DNA from: Akkermansia sp.
Lineage (GTDB): Bacteria; Verrucomicrobiota; Verrucomicrobiia; Verrucomicrobiales; Akkermansiaceae
DNA length: 64,000 bases
Direction: 5' to 3'
NCBI GenBank assembly: GCA_017555025.1
Contig: JAFZHC010000018.1
Span: forward strand, 1-64,000
Under the pieces are notes generated by a model. That model saw only the letters and a list, made by a program, of their open reading frames with translations, had not been told where the DNA came from and ran no database searches. Positions 58,316 to 64,000 of the stretch are shown in pieces (within the stretch, counting starts at the first letter, position 1; each line of letters opens with the position of its first letter). Position numbers and translations under genes: made by a program.

Positions 58316-59428
58316 ATGATGACTTCGTTGACAGATTGGAACCTGCCCAATCGGGATGTCGTCCGCCTGCGTGAGGTGCTGCATGATGATGAGCGCGTGG
58401 TGCTGGTGGCGAAGCCGCGTGTAAAGATGCATGGCAGCGATGTTTTTTTCGTGATGCTGCCCGGTGTGGTTTTGGTGGCATTTCTGTGTTATGTGGTAAA
58501 TTTGTTTGGTGAGGAAGGCTGGACGGCCTCGCTGTTCTTCCTGCCTTGCTGGGTGTTGGCCTTAGCGCTGCTCAGTTCTCCGTTGCGGTACCGCCGACGT
58601 ATGGAGCGTACGCTGTATGTGCTGACGGATAAACGGGCGGTGGTGTTTGAGCAACTGACCTTGTGGCGTAATCGCTGCGTGTGCTGGCCGTTGTTCCCCG
58701 GGTTGGTAAAGAAGGTGGCTAAAGATGGGAATGATTACGGCAGCCTGATTTTTGATTACGAAAACCGTTGGACGTTCAAAAGGCGTCGCTCGGAGCCTCT
58801 GCCGGTGGGATTTCTTGCTGTACCGCATTTGGCACAGGTGCAGCAGGTAGTGGAGGCGCAAATCGCTGCTGTGCCGCCGGAGAAGGCGCCTTTTGCGTAC
58901 CGCCCTTCGGTTTTGAGTACTCCCGCACCGCTTCTGGACTCTTGGGGCACTCCGTTGCCCCGGCAAGAGAAGAAGGAAAGTGCAAGCCCGGCGCGGGTCT
59001 TGCTGATTTTGGGGATTTGGTTTATCGTTCTGCCCTCTCTCTTAATGGTGGTTGGACTGGGCATGTTGCGAGAGGAACAACGCTTGGCCAATGAAGGAGC
59101 GCATGCGACTGCGACTGTGCTGCGTGTTAAAAAGTCCGTAAGTTCCTCCGGCCGCCGTGGCGGTTCCTCTGTGTCCTATTTCCCCACGCTGCAATTTACG
59201 GATGCCGCCGGCGTGCAGCGCACCGTAGAATATACCATCAGTACGGATAATTATCCCGTGGGGCATCGCTTACCCATCACTTATCTGCCCAACGACCCCG
59301 GCATCATGCGTATTGAGGATGGGGGAATGTCGCCCGGACTGTACTTTGTCTTGTCCTCCGGCTTTTTCATGCTCGTTGGGGTGGCGATGCTGATGGGGCG
59401 TAAGAAAATGCTGAAGTCTGCAAAATAA
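58316..59428 (+). CDS. PH-like array gene 4, with DUF3592
   Basis: A 370-residue paralogue of the preceding gene with the same plan: helices at about 42-60 and 68-85, RTLYVLTDKRAVVFEQ, WPLFPGLVKKVAKDGNDYGSLIFDYENRW, GFLAVPHLAQVQQVVEA, a linker, a helix near 235-255, DUF3592 (ATATVLRVKKSVSSSG; YFPTLQFTDAAGVQRTVEYT; YPVGHRLPITYLPNDPGIMRIEDGG) and a final helix. It could begin at 58319 instead. It closes the first transcription unit; no terminator is evident in the following 285 bases. Confidence 0.75.
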   Translation: MMTSLTDWNLPNRDVVRLREVLHDDERVVLVAKPRVKMHGSDVFFVMLPGVVLVAFLCYVVNLFGEEGWTASLFFLPCWVLALALLSSPLRYRRRMERTLYVLTDKRAVVFEQLTLWRNRCVCWPLFPGLVKKVAKDGNDYGSLIFDYENRWTFKRRRSEPLPVGFLAVPHLAQVQQVVEAQIAAVPPEKAPFAYRPSVLSTPAPLLDSWGTPLPRQEKKESASPARVLLILGIWFIVLPSLLMVVGLGMLREEQRLANEGAHATATVLRVKKSVSSSGRRGGSSVSYFPTLQFTDAAGVQRTVEYTISTDNYPVGHRLPITYLPNDPGIMRIEDGGMSPGLYFVLSSGFFMLVGVAMLMGRKKMLKSAK

Positions 59429-59752
59429 AGATGTTATGTGTTGTTTATACGGGCGCTGAATGATTGCGCGTTGCCTTGCTGCTTTCCGGTTTATGTGCTG
59501 TTGTTTTTGGTGGAGAAATAAGTGAAATTAAGCCCCGTTTTGGGTACTTATAGGCCGTTTTGGAATTGTTATTTAGTCCTCTTGAGCTCGAAGTGACCAA
59601 AAGATGAAAAAATCTCTAATAATTTGTCTTTTTTCTCATTTTTCCTCTTGACTTCCCGTTAAAAACATATATCCTACAAGACGAATAGGGCATGTTAGTA
59701 TTAATGCGTTCCTATGTCAACAAACGGTAACAACACACCAACCACACACGTG
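59429..59752. other. AT-rich spacer before the PEP-CTERM gene
   Basis: Contains a promoter (59648-59675) and a leader; no other gene is seen. The AT-richness differs from flanking genes. Confidence 0.6.
59648..59675 (+). promoter_or_regulatory. Promoter of the PEP-CTERM gene
   Basis: TTGACT (59648-59653), 16-base spacer, TATCCT (59670-59675). Predicted start near 59682; leader about 70 bases. Confidence 0.6.
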
Positions 59753-60475
59753 ATGAAAAGAACACTCTCAATTCTTGCTATCTCCGCTTTCGCTCTGGGG
59801 GCAATACTGAGTGCAGCTGAGACGTTAGAAACTACAATCACAGAGATGGATGTAATGGGACTGGGGCAATCTCCTGTTAAGGGAGGGGTTCTGGCTAAAG
59901 GGGCAACGATTATCAATACGAAAACGCTCGGCGTTGTCGTCTATGATGAAAATGAAACCGCTGACACTATAATTGAAGCTCCGTTTGAGCTTAATTCTGG
60001 TTACAGAGTAAAAAATTATGCAGTTATCGGCACATTACCAACTTCGGGTGATGAGCTTGTATTGGATCTTGCTGATGTCTTGGATAGTAGAAATACAGAT
60101 TATTCTGTGAATCCTGCTCCTCCGTGGGGAAGTTATCTCGAGTCTGGGGCAATGATGGATGAAAAACCTGTAGCTTATTTAGTTGTTAATTTTGATAATG
60201 TCGATTTTGCTGAATGGTTTGCTGATTCTCCGATGACAATTACTGGCTTATTCAGCGGCGGTGTTCGTGCCACAGGCTATATTATCTCTGCGACATGTGA
60301 TTCGACCGATTCTGATTCTACTCAGGGAGGCATTGTGTTCTTTAACGAAGATGTTGCACCCGCGGTTCAGGCCGCTGAGGTTACCCCTAGTTCCGGGAAC
60401 ATTCCTGAGCCTGCTACTACAACATTGAGCCTGTTAGCTTTGGCAGGCTTGGCGGCACGCCGCCGCCGCGTATGA
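59753..60475 (+). CDS. PEP-CTERM sorted secreted protein
   Basis: A 240-residue secreted protein with a signal peptide (MKRTLSILAISAFALGAILSAAE) and a C-terminal sorting signal NIPEPATTTLSLLALAGLA-ARRRRV: Pro-Glu-Pro, a membrane helix and an Arg cluster. In the PEP-CTERM/exosortase scheme this tail is cut and the protein sent to the surface. The mature part (QSPVKGGVLAKGATIINTKTLGVVVYDENE...) has no known domain. Codon use is A/T-richer than its neighbours. Its last four bases overlap the start of the next PH-like gene (ATGA), so they are translationally coupled. An earlier in-frame ATG (59714) lacks a signal peptide. Confidence 0.85.
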   Translation: MKRTLSILAISAFALGAILSAAETLETTITEMDVMGLGQSPVKGGVLAKGATIINTKTLGVVVYDENETADTIIEAPFELNSGYRVKNYAVIGTLPTSGDELVLDLADVLDSRNTDYSVNPAPPWGSYLESGAMMDEKPVAYLVVNFDNVDFAEWFADSPMTITGLFSGGVRATGYIISATCDSTDSDSTQGGIVFFNEDVAPAVQAAEVTPSSGNIPEPATTTLSLLALAGLAARRRRV

Positions 60476-61587
60476 GTAACGATTTGTCAGAATTGAACAT
60501 CGCCCGCGTGCAGCAAAAGTTGCACGCGGGTGAGCGCCTTTTGCTCATGGTACATCCGCGGCTGCGGATGCGTACCTGCGAGTTGCTGCGCCTTGTGCTG
60601 CCGGGGTTGGCATTGATGGGATTGTTTCTGTACGCCGTGGTGGTGCTGGGGGCGAATTGCTGGGTGCCGGTGGTGTTTGGATTGCCGTTTTGGGGGATTG
60701 CCTCGGTGTTGCTGATATCCCCATTGTGGCACCGCCGGAGGATGGCAGGTACAGTATATCTGCTGACGGATAAGCGGGCAGTTATTGTCACGCCGGCAGG
60801 ATGGGGAGGGGAGCGTACCCTGAGTTTTCCGCTGCGGCCGAACCCGGTGCTTAAGGTCGTGCACCATGGGGGTGATTACGGCGACATCATCTTTGCCTGG
60901 GAGCGCCGATGGCAACCCGGTGCTTATGTGTACAGCCCGGTGGAGCCGGTAGGTTTTCTGTCTGTGCCGCAGGTTATACGGGTGTCGCACTTGCTGGGAG
61001 AGCAAGTGGCGGCTGTGCCCGCGGATGCCGAACTGCCGCCGCCGGAGGGAGTGACGCCCTTGGCAACGGATAAGAAGGGGCGGGCTCGTGCATTTACCTT
61101 GGAGCGGCAATTTGGCATGTGGCTGGGGATGCTGTGTTGCGCCATCTCATTTCTCTTGTTGCTGACAGGCGTATGCAGGATGCCTCAGGAAACACGCTTC
61201 GGGCTTAACAGCGTATCCACCACGGCAACGGTACTGGGGCAGCGCCGCGAAGTGAGCAGGTGGAATACCCACATTCATGCCGAGCGCGAGCGCATCCGGC
61301 TGAAAAACGGTGTTATTCAGAATCGCTTTGTCTCATATTATCCCACGGTTCAATTTACTGATGCCACCGGGAAGGTGTTTACTGTGGAACTGGCGGAGCC
61401 GCAGCCGCGGCAGCTCATGAAACTGCAAAGTAAGGTGGAGATTACCTATAACCGCCACGACCCTCGGCAGCTGTGCGTGGGCAAGCCGTCGCGCCATGGG
61501 GTGGTGTGTTGCATGCTTAGCTGTCTTGTCTTTATTGTAGGGGCAGCCTTAGGTGCAGCCGGAATAATCGGAACGCGTCAATCGTGA
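60472..61587 (+). CDS. PH-like array gene 5, with DUF3592
   Basis: A 371-residue paralogue: helices at about 36-56 and 62-82, MAGTVYLLTDKRAVIVTPAGW, SFPLRPNPVLKVVHHGGDYGDIIFAWERRWQ, GFLSVPQVIRVSHLLGEQ, a linker, a helix near 220-240, DUF3592 (ATVLGQRREVSRWNTH; YYPTVQFTDATGKVFTVELAE; KVEITYNRHDPRQLCVGK) and a last helix. It is coupled to the PEP-CTERM gene. Confidence 0.75.
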   Translation: MSNDLSELNIARVQQKLHAGERLLLMVHPRLRMRTCELLRLVLPGLALMGLFLYAVVVLGANCWVPVVFGLPFWGIASVLLISPLWHRRRMAGTVYLLTDKRAVIVTPAGWGGERTLSFPLRPNPVLKVVHHGGDYGDIIFAWERRWQPGAYVYSPVEPVGFLSVPQVIRVSHLLGEQVAAVPADAELPPPEGVTPLATDKKGRARAFTLERQFGMWLGMLCCAISFLLLLTGVCRMPQETRFGLNSVSTTATVLGQRREVSRWNTHIHAERERIRLKNGVIQNRFVSYYPTVQFTDATGKVFTVELAEPQPRQLMKLQSKVEITYNRHDPRQLCVGKPSRHGVVCCMLSCLVFIVGAALGAAGIIGTRQS

Positions 61588-61600
61588 AGGGAGAGAGGAC

Positions 61601-62353
61601 ATGAAGAATGGGGAACATAAGAGTACGTTAACTTTGTCGGCGCGGGAGCAGAGGCTCATTCTTTCTCAATTGCGAGAGGGGGAAGAACTGCAGCTGGTGG
61701 TGCGTCCCGTTACACCTTTTCTGGAGCCGAATCGCTTGGGGAAAACCATATTCTCGATGGTTGGTGCGGCTTTCTTGGTGGGCTGCGGTTGGCAGGAAGC
61801 CTGGTGGGCGGATATGGCGGTGGCGGGTACCGGCGCGGGGGTGTTTATAGTGTCTTACATTCGGGCTCGCTTGGGGAATTACTATCTGCTTACCTCCGAC
61901 CGGGCGCTGCGATTACAGAGGGGGAAATGCGTGCAATCCTGGGATCGCGAACCCGGTATGATAAAAGCAGTTAAACTGTACCCCGATGGTCGGGGTGATG
62001 TGGTGCTGGGCTTCCATTGGTTGATGGAAGACGGCACCGACCCTAATGGCTTCATGAATGTACCACAAGTGCTCCGGGTGGTTGAGGTGATGGCTGACTA
62101 CATTGGTGCAGCGCCTCAGGATGTGCCGGCTCCGGAGCTGGAGCCGCCTGATGGTTGCCTGATATTCACGGGCTGTCTGCTGGGCTTGTTGGGGGCTGTC
62201 GCTTTGTTTTATGAGCCGCAAACCGCAGCCATGATTTTTGCCCTAGCCGGTGTGCTCAGTTGCATTTATCTGCACTATCGCAGAAAGTACCTCCGTATGA
62301 AACAGCAAATGACAGCTCGAGATGTCTCGAAGGATGAGCAATGCGCTGAATAG
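61601..62353 (+). CDS. PH-like array gene 6 (no DUF3592)
   Basis: A 250-residue paralogue of gene 1 type: helices at about 45-60 and 65-83, LGNYYLLTSDRALRLQRGKCVQSW, DREPGMIKAVKLYPDGRGDVVLGFHWLMED, GFMNVPQVLRVVEVMADYI, and two C-terminal helices with a Lys/Arg-rich end. It lies 13 bases after gene 5 and ends the array. Confidence 0.7.
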   Translation: MKNGEHKSTLTLSAREQRLILSQLREGEELQLVVRPVTPFLEPNRLGKTIFSMVGAAFLVGCGWQEAWWADMAVAGTGAGVFIVSYIRARLGNYYLLTSDRALRLQRGKCVQSWDREPGMIKAVKLYPDGRGDVVLGFHWLMEDGTDPNGFMNVPQVLRVVEVMADYIGAAPQDVPAPELEPPDGCLIFTGCLLGLLGAVALFYEPQTAAMIFALAGVLSCIYLHYRRKYLRMKQQMTARDVSKDEQCAE

Positions 62354-62438
62354 CCGGATGTTTTTTGCGGAAATTGTGGTGCACCCTCGGAAAATCAAAC
62401 TTAATTCCTCCTTTCCTCCTTTCCCGTGTTGAAACGTC

Positions 62439-62467
62439 TTGACTTAGCCGTAGTATTTTGTTAAAAG
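62439..62467 (+). promoter_or_regulatory. Possible promoter of the class II aldolase
   Basis: TTGACT (62439-62444), 17-base spacer, TAAAAG (62462-62467). The start near 62474 would leave about six bases of leader. Confidence 0.5.
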
Positions 62468-62479
62468 GATGGTAACGTT

Positions 62480-63301
62480 ATGGCTAATCCTGAACTTTAT
62501 ATTAAGCCGGCACTGCCTGACCGCATTTTCCCTTGGGAAAATTACGATCCGCAGACTCGTGAGGAAATCGACGCATTTTTCAACAGCCCTGAAATCCTGG
62601 TGATTAAGGAGCGTATGGTGGATATGGGGCGCCGTTTGTGGGCTCGTGAATACGTGGATGGTAATGGTGGTAACTTGTCCGTTCGCGTGGCAAAGGATTT
62701 GGTGCTTTGCTCACCCACGCTTTGCTCCAAGGGCTTCATGACCGTGGAAGATATCTGCATGGTTGACATGAATGCCGGGCAGCTCTGCGGTTATCGCCCC
62801 GCTACCAGCGAGGTGAAGACCCACATCGCTATGATGAAGGAAGTGGGTGTTAATGCCTGCATTCACGCACATCCCCCCTGCTGCAATGCTTTCCTCTTTG
62901 CCGGCAAGGTGCCGCCCAATGGCATCAACCCCGAGGCCGACATTTTCCTCGGTCATATTCCGCTGGCTCCCTATGGTACCCCCGGCTCTCCCGAGACTGC
63001 TGAGGCTGTGGCCAAGGCCTGCCACCAGAGTACCGTTGTGTTTATGGAGAACCACGGTGTCATTACCGGCGCTCGTCACATTGAGGAGGCCGAGTGGTTT
63101 ATGGAGAATGCTGATGCATACTGCAAGATGGTGCTCTTTGCCGATATGCATGGCGGTGGCCTGAACCAGGTGGATGAAGCCGGTATTGCTGATTTCCTGC
63201 AGATTCGCAAGAATATCGGCTATGCCGTACCCGAAGGTCAGCCCCTGTACAACATGCGTGAGTACAACGGCTACACCATGGGTATTGCCGGTAAGAAGTA
63301 A
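62480..63301 (+). CDS. Class II aldolase/adducin family protein
   Basis: A 273-residue protein of the L-fuculose-phosphate aldolase / ribulose-5-phosphate 4-epimerase type. The likely zinc ligands are His129 and His131 (CIHAHPP) and His192 (MENHGV); Glu111 in ATSEVKTH is the probable catalytic acid, and the GNGGNLSVR loop (61-69) binds phosphate. The substrate is a sugar phosphate or similar; fuculose-1-phosphate would fit a mucin-feeding bacterium, but this is inference. The enzyme carries about 50 extra residues at the N-terminus relative to FucA (215). Confidence 0.85.
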   Translation: MANPELYIKPALPDRIFPWENYDPQTREEIDAFFNSPEILVIKERMVDMGRRLWAREYVDGNGGNLSVRVAKDLVLCSPTLCSKGFMTVEDICMVDMNAGQLCGYRPATSEVKTHIAMMKEVGVNACIHAHPPCCNAFLFAGKVPPNGINPEADIFLGHIPLAPYGTPGSPETAEAVAKACHQSTVVFMENHGVITGARHIEEAEWFMENADAYCKMVLFADMHGGGLNQVDEAGIADFLQIRKNIGYAVPEGQPLYNMREYNGYTMGIAGKK

Positions 63302-63313
63302 ACCGGCATATCA

Positions 63314-63459
63314 TTGACATTCTACAATTGACTATTGTATAAGTTCGGCGGCTGCGCCGCGGATAATAACGCGCGGAGCCGCCGAACTGTTTTTGATTGC
63401 TATCCTATGGAGCTCGACTCTCATTTTTACATTGTCAATTGTAGTTTGTAAATTGTCAT
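63314..63459. mobile_element. MITE-like palindromic element (copy 2)
   Basis: CTACAATTGAC (63322-63332) and its exact inverse GTCAATTGTAG (63434-63444) bound a region with a 12-bp stem AGTTCGGCGGCT / AGCCGCCGAACT (63342-63353, 63377-63388). Outer TTGACA / TGTCA words extend the termini. The element shares the CTACAAT end and the AAGTTCGG hairpin arm with the element at 25367-25600. It ends a few bases before the recombinase start codon. Confidence 0.62.
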
Positions 63460-63464
63460 TTTTC

Positions 63465-64000
63465 ATGTCTTTACCCTCGAAATTGGCGGAGAGATTTCTC
63501 ACCTACATGGCTGTAGAGAAAAATGCCTCTGCCCATACTTTGGCGGCGTACCGCCGCACTTTGCAGCAATTTCGGGATTGGATGGGAGCGAGGTTTGTAA
63601 GCTGGCATGAATGCGAGGCTGACAGCTTTCGCGGCTGGCTTTATGAGGCTATGCAGCAGGAGCTGAAGCCCGCCTCCATACGTCTGCGATTTGCAGCGCT
63701 GCGTTCCCTCTACGCTTACCTTATGCGGCGCGAAGGGTTGCAGGTCAACCCTCTGGCTGAGGTAACGCTGCCCAAGGCCCGGCATGGTTTGCCGGTGCAC
63801 CTGAGCCTGCACCAGATGGAGGAATTGCTGTCCTTACCTTTGCGCACACCGGTTGATAAAAAGAGCCCGGATTGGCTCCCGTACAGGGATGCCGCTATTC
63901 TGGAGCTGTTCTACTCATGTGGCATACGCCTTAGTGAATTGGTGGGGTTGAATGCTGATGCTCTGCAGCCGGGGGTAGAGTGTGTGCGGGTGATGGGTAA
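63465..64000 (+). CDS. xerC: Tyrosine recombinase (XerC/XerD type), N-terminal part
   Basis: The gene runs off the right edge; 178 residues are visible. It starts MSLPSKLAERFLTYMAVEKNAS, with the SAM-like core-binding domain (HTLAAYRRTLQQFRDWMGA ... ASIRLRFAALRSLYAYLMRREG) and the first part of the catalytic domain, including YRDAAILELFYSCGIRLSELVGL, which carries the first catalytic Arg. This matches XerC/XerD, which resolves chromosome dimers at dif. The remaining catalytic residues lie beyond the window, so an integron- or phage-type relative cannot be excluded. It is preceded by the MITE-like element. Confidence 0.85.
   Translation, partial: MSLPSKLAERFLTYMAVEKNASAHTLAAYRRTLQQFRDWMGARFVSWHECEADSFRGWLYEAMQQELKPASIRLRFAALRSLYAYLMRREGLQVNPLAEVTLPKARHGLPVHLSLHQMEELLSLPLRTPVDKKSPDWLPYRDAAILELFYSCGIRLSELVGLNADALQPGVECVRVMG

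Overview
The window is a chromosomal segment of a GC-rich Gram-negative bacterium, most likely a gut-type member of the Verrucomicrobiota close to Akkermansia. The grounds are a PEP-CTERM tail of the Akkermansia style on one secreted protein, a secretin, a sodium-pumping methylmalonyl-CoA decarboxylase cluster (propionate via the succinate route), a Bat/MoxR operon, ribosomal protein genes without Shine-Dalgarno sequences, and a reverse rubrerythrin typical of oxygen-wary anaerobes. The assignment is inference; no 16S gene is present.

Layout. 1-8.4 kb: end of a secretin gene, tRNA-Glu, a MATE exporter, a shortened spc ribosomal operon (L24-L5-S8-L6-L18-S5-L15-SecY, without L14, S14 and L30) and purN. 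8.4-17.4 kb (minus): a seven-gene Bat operon (MoxR, DUF58, DUF4381, BatA, BatB/C fusion, BatD/E fusion, DUF4105). 17.6-18.7 kb: L28, a small DNA-binding-like protein and the SRP RNA. 18.9-22.8 kb (minus): the four-subunit decarboxylase. 23-31.7 kb: sugar nucleotidyltransferase, DUF4126, a CPBP protease of the PEP-CTERM-associated type, an Lrp-aminotransferase pair, S9-L13, IF-1, Rho and YebC. 32-46.3 kb (minus): a large P/A-rich membrane protein, a trimmed alternative-complex-III-like operon, then an accessory stretch with a giant ankyrin protein, two PH-like/DUF3592 proteins, a lipoprotein and a broken rhuM gene between two identical 32-bp repeats. 46.3-52.2 kb: an alpha-glucan phosphorylase homologue with the PLP lysine replaced, small regulators, glutamate decarboxylase, an orphan efflux adaptor and reverse rubrerythrin. 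52.4-54.4 kb: a coupled pair of U32-like TIM-barrel proteins. 54.5-55.6 kb: a tRNA-Leu with an AAG anticodon and two secreted GSY-repeat proteins. 55.7-62.4 kb: a tandem array of six paralogous membrane proteins with a PH-like fold, interrupted by a PEP-CTERM gene translationally coupled to one of them. 62.5-64 kb: a class II aldolase, a palindromic MITE-like element and the start of a XerC-type recombinase.

The least explained and most distinctive systems are the PH-like/DUF3592 array with its embedded PEP-CTERM protein, the U32-like pair, and the ActC-cytochrome-membrane protein operon that lacks its usual quinol-oxidising partners. Many promoters can be read directly (TTGACA-like, 16-17 bp spacer, TAaAcT/TAGAGT-like), and several sit so close to the start codon that leaderless transcripts are likely.
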